From Cyclobacteriaceae bacterium (GTDB lineage: Bacteria; Bacteroidota; Bacteroidia; Cytophagales; Cyclobacteriaceae), in contig PXCO01000403.1 in the NCBI GenBank assembly GCA_003565295.1, positions 45,657 through 109,656 of the forward strand: a stretch of 64,000 bases of DNA. The letters run 5' to 3'. Numbering within the stretch: position 1 is the stretch's first letter; the number at the start of each line of letters is the position of its first letter. This document shows positions 52,602 through 61,756 of this stretch, in pieces. Under the pieces are notes generated by a model. It saw only the letters and a program-made list of their open reading frames with translations. It was not told where the DNA came from and searched no databases. The position numbers were made by a program, and so were the translations under genes.

Positions 52602-53753
52602 TCAGCCCCTATTCATCGTGGTGGAGACAACTGCCTTAAAGGCATCTGCAAACATTTGCAGGTCATCAGCAAGTCCCATGGAAACCCTACAATAGTTTTG
52701 CCCCGCAACATTCCAAGTCTTTATGGATACCCGCTTTTCCATCATTTTTTCTTTGAAGGTATCACCATCCATTTGGATGGGGAATAGAATGAAATTGGTA
52801 TGGGAGGGGAAATAGTCATACCCCAGCTTGTCTAGTACATCGTAAATATAGGCTTTACCCTCATTGTTTTTCTTCACAGAATATTGAATAAAAGAATCGT
52901 CCATTAAACTTGCGGCTGCTCCAGCCATGGACGGCCCAGCCAGGGTGTTTCTTGGCCCTTCTGCTGCCATCATTTTGATCACTTCCGGCTGGGCAACGCA
53001 ATAGCCCACCCTCAGGCCAGCAAAAGCATGAACTTTTGAAAAAGTCCTTGCGACAATTACATTTTTGCCTTTTTTTATACAATCCGTCACGGTGGAACCT
53101 GCAGGATCTTCCATGTAATCCAAATAGGCCTCGTCCACAAACACGGGCACTCTGTCAGCAACAACCTCACAAAAGGATTTGATCTCATTAGCGGTAAGGA
53201 TTTTACCCGTTGGATTGTTTGGGTTGACCATATAGAGTAAAGACAAATCACTGCTCACCTTTTCCTCCATAACTTCCAACTGATGGTCCAGGTCTTTGGT
53301 AAGAGGTACCCTGATCCAATCTGCACCTCCACTTTGGGCCATTCTCACCAAAGAGGTATATGTGGGATCAGCTGAGAGTATTTTTGCCTTATCCCCTCCG
53401 AAAACCCTGGCTCCTGCCTGAAGAAGCTCTGTGCTTCCCGCTCCGAGTAAAATATGATCTCTACTTACGCCCTCTTTTTGCGAGATGGCCTCCATGAGCT
53501 CATCTCTATAGTGCCTGGGGTACAAAAACCCATCGTCAATGGCCGCTTTTATGGCCTTTTTGGCAGAGGTGGCAGGCCCAAACGGGTTCTCGTTAGAGGA
53601 TAGTCTTGCATAAGCATCCTTTTTTCTTTGCCTAACTGAACCAGGAATTGCCTCAGGTTCATACGCCAAACCTTTCGCATAGCCCAGAGAAAACAACCCC
53701 GCAGAGGCTGTCATACTTGCCTTTAACCAGCTTCTTCTATTGAAATTTTTCAT
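52602..53753 (-). CDS. Tat-exported PLP-dependent aminotransferase, paralogue
   Basis: A 383-residue fold-type I aminotransferase similar to the product of 48398-49564 (shared ARTFSK, NPNNPTG and DEAYLDY/LEF motifs). Key residues are K240 (Schiff base), N180-region in MVNPNNPTGK, Asp207 and Tyr210 in VDEAYLDY and Arg in GLRVGY. It also starts with a twin-arginine signal, NRRSWLKASM, and a hydrophobic stretch, so it is predicted to be periplasmic. It lies 153 nt downstream of the small lipoprotein gene of the SusCD operon, on the same strand, and may extend that transcript. Confidence 0.8.
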   Translation of the reverse strand: MKNFNRRSWLKASMTASAGLFSLGYAKGLAYEPEAIPGSVRQRKKDAYARLSSNENPFGPATSAKKAIKAAIDDGFLYPRHYRDELMEAISQKEGVSRDHILLGAGSTELLQAGARVFGGDKAKILSADPTYTSLVRMAQSGGADWIRVPLTKDLDHQLEVMEEKVSSDLSLLYMVNPNNPTGKILTANEIKSFCEVVADRVPVFVDEAYLDYMEDPAGSTVTDCIKKGKNVIVARTFSKVHAFAGLRVGYCVAQPEVIKMMAAEGPRNTLAGPSMAGAAASLMDDSFIQYSVKKNNEGKAYIYDVLDKLGYDYFPSHTNFILFPIQMDGDTFKEKMMEKRVSIKTWNVAGQNYCRVSMGLADDLQMFADAFKAVVSTTMNRG

Positions 53754-53906
53754 GTGTTTGGTATGGGTAATTTGTGAATATAATTTCCGAAAGAAAATAA
53801 ATACCTATGACAATCAGATAGTTAAACTATTTTTTTGCACCAAATAGCTCATTTTAGCTTATCTCCCCAATTGCCAAAGGCATTCCTACAACAACGTAAG
53901 AGAGTC

Positions 53907-54350
53907 TTATTTTACCCTCACATTGTGAAACATTCTGAAGGCAGTATTATTATGTTCTCCTGCAAACTCAAGTCTTATTTGCCTTCCGGAAGATGGATCC
54001 TCCACCCCAAGGCCGGCCCATGACTGTTGAAACAAAGCCCTACCCGATCCATCAGTAGTAAGGCTTCCCACCTCTCGGGTACTATTGATAAACACCCTAA
54101 TGTTCAGACTCGAAACGGGAATGGAATCTATTCCCACATTTTGATCCAGTATTCCCGATTTATCCAGTTCGTAAAACCTTCCCAGGACTACAACTTCGGA
54201 ATTGGCTTCAAATTCGGTTCCATCCAGCAATACTAGCACCGGAGATGCCACATTCGGCGTGGCCAGATCATCGGTAACCACACATGAGGTGGCCATCAAG
54301 CAAATAAGCGCAAGTGCACAATATGTCAGTTTAATGCATCTATTTTTCAT
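53907..54350 (-). CDS. Lipoprotein of unknown function in the SusCD operon
   Basis: A 147-residue lipoprotein (signal ending LMATSC, Cys23). The mature part looks like a beta-sandwich (ASPVLVLLDGTEFEANSEVV, SLNIRVFINSTREVGSLTTD, QIRLEFAGEHNNTAFRMFHN). Not recognised as a named family. It is 53 nt downstream of the SusD-like gene on the same strand, where small surface glycan-binding lipoproteins often sit in Bacteroidota polysaccharide loci, so glycan binding is a plausible but unproven role. Confidence 0.7.
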   Translation of the reverse strand: MKNRCIKLTYCALALICLMATSCVVTDDLATPNVASPVLVLLDGTEFEANSEVVVLGRFYELDKSGILDQNVGIDSIPVSSLNIRVFINSTREVGSLTTDGSGRALFQQSWAGLGVEDPSSGRQIRLEFAGEHNNTAFRMFHNVRVK

Positions 54351-54403
54351 TTCAAATTTAATTTAGGATCATGATTTCTTAAAGCAATCTACCCGGGCAT
54401 AGA

Positions 54404-55864
54404 TTATTCCACCCACCATAGCTTGGCTCTCATATTGTCTTGCCCACCCAACATTTGAATTCCTGACTCCAGGTTTGTCATGTTGAGAGAATACTCGGTA
54501 GGGGGGTATTCTATTCGGGTGGGGAGAACTCCCTCGTTAACGAATATAGCACTTGGGTGTGGGGACGGCATCACAGGGAAACCAGTTCTCCTATATTCCG
54601 TCCAGGCCTCTATACCCTGACCAAACAATGCGATCCATTTTTGGGTCATGATGGTCTCCTTGTCCAATGCCCCCAATCTGCTCATATAGTCATTAGGCAT
54701 GGAAAGTCCATTTTGGTCGAATGAAGCAGCAATGGCACTTTCCAAGTAGGAACTCGCATCTCCCTGAATATCGCCATCATAAGCCGCTTCTGCCAAAATG
54801 AACAACAGCTCAGAATAACTCATCAAAATACTTGGTGCCTCTGCGTCCAGAAACCTTGGCCCTATGGTGGACGCAACGAAGGTAGCCGCAGCTTCATCTG
54901 TCAGGCCGTTTGGCAAACCTGCAAAGGTCCCGTCTGCCAAGGGTAGCGCATAAGCATTAATCCTATCATCGTCAAGCTCTAATAGTTTATCTATCAAGGT
55001 GCTGGAAATATTCCAATCGGAGCGGGTAGAAAAAACGTCAAACATGGCATTTCTACTGCCCAAAAGGGTGGAATGAATGAGCTGAGCAAAATCGCTATTA
55101 CTAGTAAATATGGGGTAAGTAGAAGGATCTCCCAGGATTTCCTGCATGATGGCCCTGCTCTCGGCAGGTTTCTTGGCAGCCTGCCTATTGGCCAATTTTA
55201 ACCGGAGCGAATTGGCAAACTTTTTCCAACGCAAAATATCCCCTTCAAACATGATATCCCCATTTACAGCAGGTCCGCTTACCGAAAGTTTTTCATTGGC
55301 CAATTTCAGGTCAGCCAATAAACCTGCATAAATATCCTCCATGGAGTCATATCGCGGAGAATTTATCCGCTCCTCTGATGCCCCTTTCAAAGCTTCGGAA
55401 TAGGGAATAGGCCCGAATACATCGGTGAGATAGGAGAAAGTGAACGCCTTCATGGTCAGGCCAATCCCTTCAAAGTTACGATTGGGGTATTGACCCTCAG
55501 GGGAGGCTAACTCAATCATTCTTTCCAGGTTAATAAGTGAACCGTTGTACACGTTGTCCCAGGTTCCGGAGGAGATGGTGAGGGGTATTTCATAGGTATC
55601 ACCTTCGGCATTGATATAGATATTTCTGGCAAGGTGCTGTACCCAGCACATGGCTGCATCTATGTTAAGCCGCTGAAAGCGGGTCCTATGACCCCAATAT
55701 CTGTCTACAGAGACTTGTATGGCATTTGGAAGCAATAATGCCGGAGAAATGCTCGTGGGATTATTGGGATCAGTATTCATCTCTTCAAATTCTTCGGTAC
55801 AGGAGCTGACCGAAAGTAGCCCAAATAAGAAGAGTATATATGTGGATAATTTGATCGTTTTCAT
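54404..55864 (-). CDS. SusD/RagB-family outer-membrane lipoprotein
   Basis: A 486-residue lipoprotein with signal peptide (ending LLSVSSC, Cys22) followed by the SusD-type helical fold: MNTDPNNPTSISPALLLPNA near the N-terminus, the TPR-like helices DSMEDIYAGLLADLKLANEKL and ANRQAAKKPAESRAIMQE, and the C-terminal ITQKWIALFGQGIEAWTEYRRTG-type segment (seen here as MTQKWIALFGQGIEAW). It belongs to the RagB/SusD-like_2 group. It sits on the cell surface over its SusC partner, capturing oligosaccharides or peptides. It follows the susC-like gene by 11 nt. Confidence 0.9.
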   Translation of the reverse strand: MKTIKLSTYILFLFGLLSVSSCTEEFEEMNTDPNNPTSISPALLLPNAIQVSVDRYWGHRTRFQRLNIDAAMCWVQHLARNIYINAEGDTYEIPLTISSGTWDNVYNGSLINLERMIELASPEGQYPNRNFEGIGLTMKAFTFSYLTDVFGPIPYSEALKGASEERINSPRYDSMEDIYAGLLADLKLANEKLSVSGPAVNGDIMFEGDILRWKKFANSLRLKLANRQAAKKPAESRAIMQEILGDPSTYPIFTSNSDFAQLIHSTLLGSRNAMFDVFSTRSDWNISSTLIDKLLELDDDRINAYALPLADGTFAGLPNGLTDEAAATFVASTIGPRFLDAEAPSILMSYSELLFILAEAAYDGDIQGDASSYLESAIAASFDQNGLSMPNDYMSRLGALDKETIMTQKWIALFGQGIEAWTEYRRTGFPVMPSPHPSAIFVNEGVLPTRIEYPPTEYSLNMTNLESGIQMLGGQDNMRAKLWWVE

Positions 55865-55875
55865 AATTAAATATA

Positions 55876-58800
55876 TTAGAAGGTAACATTTACGTTGAAG
55901 CCAATGCTTCTTAAGGTGGGTTGCTGCCCATAGGCAAATCCCTGTGCATTGCCACCTTTCATATCAGCCTCAGGATCCATATGAGGATGATTTTTGTGGA
56001 AGATGAACAAGTTTCTTCCCACCAATGACAGCCTCGCCCCTTGCACAAAGACATTGCTGAGCAAAGCAGGGGGGATGCTGTAACCAAGCGTAAGTTCTCT
56101 CAGCCTAACGAAGGAACCATCGAAGATCCCGGCCTCATGGTAAGTCCTGGGGTTCTGGGCATTCCAGAAAGTGGCGGCAGGTATAATCACATCATTGGGT
56201 GCATATACAGGGCTTTCTGATGTACCCACATTCATCACCCCCTGACCAATCACTCCCTCTTCCCTGCCTATGGCAGTTTCTTCGTACATGCCCGTTTTTC
56301 TCGCTAACCCGGTACCGACATCAAACAAATCTCCTCCCATTCGGATATCGATCAAAGAGCCGAGCGTAAAACCCTTATATGTAAAAGTATTAGATACTCC
56401 TCCTATCCAATCGGGCTGAATGTTTCCCAATGCAAAAGTGCCTGGTTCCAACTGCGGTAAACCGTTGCTATATATGATTTCACCTTCCGGTGATCTCAGA
56501 TACCTTCTTCCATATAGGGTGCCGTAAGGTTCTCCCACCCTGGCCTCTGATGTCAAACTATTCTGGACCCCCAAGGTGTAGTTTTCCAAGCCCTCAGCAA
56601 GTTCCACGACCAGGTTACGGTTTCTGGCAAAATTGAAAGAAACATCCCAGCCCAACCCAGGACCTCTGGGCAAAATGGTTCCGGTAATCATGGCTTCAAC
56701 ACCCTGGTTAGTGATCTCACCGGCGTTAAGAATTTGAGAGCTATATCCTGAAGCCCGGGAAATGGCCACAGCGAGAATTTGATTAGTGGTAGACTGATGA
56801 TAATAGGTGAAATCCATTCCAATTCTGCCATTCAGGAACCTAAGATCAAGCCCTATTTCTTGCCCTGTGGTGATTTCCGGTTTCAAATCCATGTTGGCAA
56901 TCTCATTGGACTCCGCAAAGGTGGGAACGTTTCCCGCCCACAGACCTTGGGACATAAACACTTGGTTCAGCATATAGGGATCTGCATCATTACCAACCTG
57001 TGCCAAACTGGCCCTAACTTTGGCGAAAGAAAGTACATTGCTTTGAACATCAAAAAGATCGGTAAGCACAGCGCTCAAGGCCACAGAGGGATAAAAGAAT
57101 GAATTGTTGTGAATTGGCAAGGTACTGGACCAATCATTTCTCCCGGTCACATCCAAGAATATTGAATTGTTATAGCCAATGGTAGCTGCACCAAAGAGAC
57201 TATTCACCTCTTGTCTTCTGATTTCGCTAGAGGGTACTACAGGGCTGGCATAGTTTCCCAAATTGTAAAGGCCATCCACGGTCAATTCCCTTACGTTAAC
57301 AAAATTACGTTTGAAATCATTGGTTCTGTTTATGCCACCACCTTGAACATTCAGCGATAGTCCATTTTCAAAATTCTTGTTATAACTTAAGATGAAGTCA
57401 CTGTTTGTCTCCTGACTGACTATGTTATCCTCCGTGAATGCACCTAAAATCCTAACAAAGTTCTTGGTCCTGTCGACAGAGGTTACATTGGTTCTGTTGT
57501 CAGACCAAAAATCCGTACCGGACCTCACCATAAGGCTGAGCTCGTCGGTAAACTGGTAGGTTGCCGCGATATTTCCTACAAGCCTATTCTTCTCATTGGC
57601 ATGAGTAAATCTTTCTTGAAGAAAGTAAGGGTTGGTGAAATATTCATGCTGCCAGTTGGCATAAGGGTAATCATCACCCGGCCTGAATGTCTGCCGTTGG
57701 ATCTCATAGAAATCCCTCCAATTTCTCAACTTTTCGTAATCTGTATGTCTGTGTGCCCATATAAAGTCTGAGCTTCCCGTATATCTCCTGTTTTCAGAAC
57801 CGGACTTCACATATTCTGCGCTTACGGTTACATTTAATTTGTCAGTGAAGTTGTAGCCTGCATTTAATTTGAAATTGTTCCTGTAAAAATCATTGTTGTA
57901 CATGATACTGGTTTGGTCTAGCCTACCCATGGACAACCTGAAGTTTCCGGATTCATTGCTGCCAGAAACGGCCACGTTATTTGTCATTGCCCTGCCGGTC
58001 TCCCAAAAATCTTCCCAGTTGTTGGGTTGGGGCAATAAAGGTGCTCGTTCTGGCGCCGAATACCATAATGGTACCATTCTGCCGTCCATAGGCGCTCCCC
58101 AGCTTTCATCCACACCTGCTGTTCCCCTTATACCATCAGCATCAAATCCATTTCTACCATCCACGTACCAAGTCCTATATCCAGCCCCTCCTCCGTAGAT
58201 GTTCTGGAAGTTGGGTTTTACAAGTGGTCTGTCAAAGGTCATATTAGAGTTGATCTCCACTCCTATGCCCTTTGTGCCAGAGCCGTCCTTGGTCGTCACC
58301 ATAATAACTCCATTTGCCGCCCTACTTCCATAGAGTGCTGCAGCGGTGGCACCTTTCAAGACGTTGATTTCTTTAATGTTATCCGGGTTGATTTCAGATA
58401 GCCCCCCTCCGTACCTCCTATCGTCGGTCTGTTCAATGGGAACCCCATCCACCACGATCAATGGCTGGTTATTCCCTGCAACGGAGGAAGAACCCCTAAT
58501 AAGGATATGGGAACCACTACCTGGCATGGAATTAGGGGTGATTTGAACACCAGCTATTCTTCCAGAGAGGTTGTCAGCAATATTGGGCTGGCGGGCTTCT
58601 GCTAGCTGGCTACCCTCCACCGCCTGCGTAGCGTAGCCTAGCGCCTTCTTTTCCCGTTCCATTCCAAAAGCCGTCACCACGACTTCCGATAGAGCCATCT
58701 CATCTGAGGCTAAGGAAATGGTGAGGTTGCTGCGGTTGTCAACTTTGACTTCCTTTTTGTCATAACCAATAAAGGAAACTTCAATGACGTTTTCATCACC

Positions 58801-59031
58801 TTCCATTGTCACGGTGAATTCACCGTCAACATTGGTCGCGGAACCCCTGTTGGTTCCCTTTATCAATACCGTTGCTCCCGGGATAGGTTCTTTATTTTCG
58901 TCAATCACCTTTCCAGTTACCGATCGCTCCTGAGCCATGACAGGTACTGCTACCATCAAAGCCAGTAATGCGAGTAGCATGCCCATAAATAAACCGGGCA
59001 CCCTACTACAGAGAGTAGAATTTTTGTTCAT
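55876..59031 (-). CDS. SusC/RagA-family TonB-dependent outer-membrane transporter
   Basis: A 1051-residue transporter. After a signal peptide (ending PVMAQE) come a carboxypeptidase-regulatory-like domain (~33-115, RSVTGKVIDENKEPIPGATV), the SusC signature EVVVTAFGMEREKKALGYA, a plug domain (~145-255, IADNLSGRIAGVQI, GAAALYGSRAANGVIMVTTK-type segment) and the barrel ending GFNVNVTF. It imports nutrients across the outer membrane with TonB energy, with the SusD-like lipoprotein encoded 11 nt downstream. No ECF sigma/anti-sigma or hybrid two-component gene is adjacent, so regulation is unclear. Two copies of a 16-bp direct repeat lie just upstream. Confidence 0.92.
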   Translation of the reverse strand: MNKNSTLCSRVPGLFMGMLLALLALMVAVPVMAQERSVTGKVIDENKEPIPGATVLIKGTNRGSATNVDGEFTVTMEGDENVIEVSFIGYDKKEVKVDNRSNLTISLASDEMALSEVVVTAFGMEREKKALGYATQAVEGSQLAEARQPNIADNLSGRIAGVQITPNSMPGSGSHILIRGSSSVAGNNQPLIVVDGVPIEQTDDRRYGGGLSEINPDNIKEINVLKGATAAALYGSRAANGVIMVTTKDGSGTKGIGVEINSNMTFDRPLVKPNFQNIYGGGAGYRTWYVDGRNGFDADGIRGTAGVDESWGAPMDGRMVPLWYSAPERAPLLPQPNNWEDFWETGRAMTNNVAVSGSNESGNFRLSMGRLDQTSIMYNNDFYRNNFKLNAGYNFTDKLNVTVSAEYVKSGSENRRYTGSSDFIWAHRHTDYEKLRNWRDFYEIQRQTFRPGDDYPYANWQHEYFTNPYFLQERFTHANEKNRLVGNIAATYQFTDELSLMVRSGTDFWSDNRTNVTSVDRTKNFVRILGAFTEDNIVSQETNSDFILSYNKNFENGLSLNVQGGGINRTNDFKRNFVNVRELTVDGLYNLGNYASPVVPSSEIRRQEVNSLFGAATIGYNNSIFLDVTGRNDWSSTLPIHNNSFFYPSVALSAVLTDLFDVQSNVLSFAKVRASLAQVGNDADPYMLNQVFMSQGLWAGNVPTFAESNEIANMDLKPEITTGQEIGLDLRFLNGRIGMDFTYYHQSTTNQILAVAISRASGYSSQILNAGEITNQGVEAMITGTILPRGPGLGWDVSFNFARNRNLVVELAEGLENYTLGVQNSLTSEARVGEPYGTLYGRRYLRSPEGEIIYSNGLPQLEPGTFALGNIQPDWIGGVSNTFTYKGFTLGSLIDIRMGGDLFDVGTGLARKTGMYEETAIGREEGVIGQGVMNVGTSESPVYAPNDVIIPAATFWNAQNPRTYHEAGIFDGSFVRLRELTLGYSIPPALLSNVFVQGARLSLVGRNLFIFHKNHPHMDPEADMKGGNAQGFAYGQQPTLRSIGFNVNVTF

Positions 59032-59608
59032 GTTGTTAGTGGTTAATGTAAACTATAGTGGTTAATGTAAATACATGGGTAAACCCATTCCAAGTGCAAG
59101 GTTATTCGGGCAGGAGAATTGGAGAGTATTTGTATTGTTGGCGCCAAACATTAAATACATATTATACTTCCAAATCCATCGGCAATATAGAACAAGATAA
59201 TGAATTCCTAAAATTTGCAGAAAAAAATTTTATTTTTTTGAAATAAACTACTTTAAACGTTTATATTTTTTTATTTATATATTTTATTTGAAAAACATTA
59301 AAAATTTTTATTTTTAATTAATTAACATAATAATGAAGTTTTTATTTTAAATAAAATGAGTGAAAAAATAATCAAACTAAATTATGTTTTTTGTAAAATA
59401 TGGTTTTAGTTAATGCCAATATTCTCAGTTAATAAGTTTATAATTAGAAAAATGGTTAAATTTTTATCCTAATATTTAATTTTTAACATTCAAATTACGT
59501 GAGTTGGTTAAAATTAAAACCTGAGGTAAAAAATATAATAAATACCAAATTTTATTTTGAATGACGAAATACGGGCTTATTTGTTAGGAAATGAGACCAA
59601 ACGTACAT
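59032..59608. other. Long AT-rich spacer upstream of the susC-like gene
   Basis: A 577-bp gap between the susC-like gene start and the Crp/Fnr gene end. It is very AT-rich in 59220-59560 and has no convincing ORF. Its most notable element is the pair of 16-bp direct repeats at 59037-59071 next to the susC-like start. Confidence 0.6.
59037..59071. promoter_or_regulatory. Tandem 16-bp direct repeats upstream of the susC-like gene
   Basis: TAGTGGTTAATGTAAA occurs at 59037-59052 and again at 59056-59071, with a 19-bp period, starting 6 nt from the susC-like ATG. On the transcribed strand this reads TTTACATTAACCACTA twice. Two repeats spaced about two helical turns could be regulator-binding sites or leader structure. 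Confidence 0.45.
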
Positions 59609-60268
59609 TTACCCCTTACCGGCCAACTCCTCAAAGTCCTCTCTGATAAATATCACGTTTCTTCCAAGCTCGATCCATTTTTTCTTTTCCAGTTGTTTTA
59701 ATAAGCGGGAAACCACCTCACGTGAGGTCCCAAGCTCCAAAGCAATTTCCTGATGGGTGGTATATAGTTCAGTGGATTTATGTTGCCTCATCTTTTTAAT
59801 GATATAATCCATTAACCTTTGATCCATTTTTTTAAAAGCAACCGCATCAAGGGTAGCCAGCAACTCCTGAAACCTTTGCTGATAAGTCAGGTTCACAAAT
59901 TCTTTCCATTGCTTATATTTTTCCAACCACAGCTCATGTAGCTGAATAGGCACTGCCAAAATCAGGGTGTATTCCTCAGCCACAGCCCTTACTTCACTAG
60001 GCCTTGAGGCCGTACAACAAGTCAGAGATAGCGCACAAGTCTCCCCCGGATCGAGAAAATACAGGAAAAGCTCCTTACCATCATCTCCCGGCCTGAGCAC
60101 CTTAATGGCTCCCTCCAATACTACAGGAACCATCTTGATGTACTTGCCTGGTTCCATGATAGCTTCTCCGGGCTTAAAACTCATCAACTGCCCTTCATTA
60201 TTCAAGGCCTCCAGTAGCTGGGGATCCGTTATGAAGGGTAACTTCTCCTTTAATTGATTCTGGGTCAT
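59609..60268 (-). CDS. Crp/Fnr-family transcriptional regulator
   Basis: A 219-residue regulator. The N-terminal cyclic-nucleotide-binding fold (~20-120) is followed by a dimerisation helix and a Crp-type helix-turn-helix (~169-194, THQEIALELGTSREVVSRLL). The ligand pocket is unusual: PGETCALSLTCCTASRP has Cys78, Cys84 and Cys85 where typical family members bind cAMP phosphate, and the usual Arg-Ser pair is Arg-Pro. A redox or sulfur signal is possible (inference). Its start overlaps the DoxX gene stop by 4 nt, so the two are co-transcribed. Confidence 0.88.
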   Translation of the reverse strand: MTQNQLKEKLPFITDPQLLEALNNEGQLMSFKPGEAIMEPGKYIKMVPVVLEGAIKVLRPGDDGKELFLYFLDPGETCALSLTCCTASRPSEVRAVAEEYTLILAVPIQLHELWLEKYKQWKEFVNLTYQQRFQELLATLDAVAFKKMDQRLMDYIIKKMRQHKSTELYTTHQEIALELGTSREVVSRLLKQLEKKKWIELGRNVIFIREDFEELAGKG

Positions 60269-60666
60269 AGGCTGTTCCTATTTATTGAATGATCCAGTGC
60301 CAAAGTATTGGCTCCGATAAATTGAATAACTATTACAAACAGTGACAGGTGTAATATCTGTGAGGGAATTGACCCGTAATTCTCAATCAGGCAGGAACCA
60401 AAAATCAAAGCCCCCATCAAAAATCCCCCAACAATGGCAATTAACCTGGTGAACAAGCCAAGCAATAAAAAAGCCCCTAAAATAAATTCCAATAAGGGCA
60501 AGCCATAGAAAAAGGGAATCACCAATGCCTCAGGAAGGAGACTGCCCTCAAAGTCCTCCACCATTCCCTCAACCCAACTGTTTAATTGAGGGATCCGAAC
60601 AAGTCCATGACCAAGCATGCTCATGGCTATGCCTGCCCGTACAATCAAATATGCGAATTTGTCCAT
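60265..60666 (-). CDS. DoxX-family membrane protein
   Basis: A 133-residue protein with four hydrophobic segments and the DoxX opening YLIVRAGIAMSMLGHGLVRI, followed by PFFYGLPLLEFILGAFLLLG. DoxX proteins are small inner-membrane proteins related to quinol oxidation or thiosulfate metabolism in some bacteria, otherwise of unknown role. It is the first gene of a two-gene operon with the Crp/Fnr regulator (ATGA overlap). A -7-like TATATTTG (minus strand, 60721-60714) lies upstream. Confidence 0.8.
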   Translation of the reverse strand: MDKFAYLIVRAGIAMSMLGHGLVRIPQLNSWVEGMVEDFEGSLLPEALVIPFFYGLPLLEFILGAFLLLGLFTRLIAIVGGFLMGALIFGSCLIENYGSIPSQILHLSLFVIVIQFIGANTLALDHSINRNSL

Positions 60667-60789
60667 AATTTAAGGGCTTAATTGATCAAAAGATTAAATT
60701 ACCTGCATTATTGCAAATATAATGCACAAAGAGATAAATTGAGGTAAACTTACAGTTGATGCTTCATTTAGGATGGCAGATGGGGGAAG

Positions 60790-61743
60790 TTACCTGGGAT
60801 TCCAGAGCACGTCAGTGAATAAGTGCTTCCCGTCAATGAAAATTTTTTCCTGTGTAAAGTTGTTCTCCATAGCGAGGTCTTGAATTTGTGTCAGACTGTA
60901 TTTCCTAGAGACCTCTGTAAAGATCGTTTCTGCTGGTTCAAAGCTTATTGCTTTTCCAAGGGCACCTACCCATACCTGCTGTGCACAGGTGCTTACCAAA
61001 TAGCTTTTGCAATACCCGGACTCGGGATCGTAAACAGGCCAATGTTTAAAGGCCTCCAAGTCAAAATTCGCATCCAGTTCCCGGTTGATCCTTTCCAGAA
61101 GGTTGAGATTAAACTGCCTGGTCACACCCTCACTGTCGTTATAGGCGGACAAGATTATCTCCGGATCTTTCTTCAGGTCAAAACCAATCAGCAGTTTATC
61201 ATCGGCACCCATGGAATTACGCATTGAAGTCAATAACCTTTTTGTAAGATCGGGATTAAAATTACCAATATTGGCACCCAGATAAAGCATAAGGGTAGGT
61301 TTTTCCCGGTTCCAAATGGGGGCTTTCAACAGTTCAAAATAATTTCCTTGTATGGGTTCCACCCTTATGCCCGGCCATTTTTCCTGTACAGACCTTTTTA
61401 GGCCTAGTAAGGCATTGGAGGATATGTCATTGGGGTAATAGGTGAAGTCTATGGAATTTTCATAGAGGTAATCCAATAAGATCCCACTTTTTTTGCCGTC
61501 ACCAACCCCCCATTCCACCAGGTTAAATCCATTGTGCATAGAGGCAAGTATTTCTTTTTTGTTGTTTTGGAGGATATCAAACTCTGTTCGTGTCAGATAA
61601 TATTCAGGCAAGGCCATGATTTGCTGAAAAAGCTTGTCTCCCCTGGCGTCATAAAAATATTGGGAGGAAAGTTTTTTCGGATGCTGATCTAGGCCTGAAG
61701 CCACATGCTGGGCAAATTGTTGATCGAATGATTTTACGGACAT
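60790..61743 (-). CDS. egtD: L-histidine N-alpha-methyltransferase (ergothioneine synthesis)
   Basis: A 317-residue SAM-dependent methyltransferase. The EgtD signature SSQYFYDARGDKLFQQIMAL with PEYYLTRTE at the N-terminus and the SAM motif LVEWGVGDGKKSGIL (~75-89) are clear, as is the C-terminal part with GFDLKKDPE and SYLVSTCAQQVWV. EgtD trimethylates histidine to hercynine, the first committed step of ergothioneine synthesis. It follows egtB by 13 nt in the same operon. EgtA, EgtC and EgtE are not in the window. Confidence 0.9.
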   Translation of the reverse strand: MSVKSFDQQFAQHVASGLDQHPKKLSSQYFYDARGDKLFQQIMALPEYYLTRTEFDILQNNKKEILASMHNGFNLVEWGVGDGKKSGILLDYLYENSIDFTYYPNDISSNALLGLKRSVQEKWPGIRVEPIQGNYFELLKAPIWNREKPTLMLYLGANIGNFNPDLTKRLLTSMRNSMGADDKLLIGFDLKKDPEIILSAYNDSEGVTRQFNLNLLERINRELDANFDLEAFKHWPVYDPESGYCKSYLVSTCAQQVWVGALGKAISFEPAETIFTEVSRKYSLTQIQDLAMENNFTQEKIFIDGKHLFTDVLWNPR

Positions 61744-61756
61744 TTTAATCGTTTTT

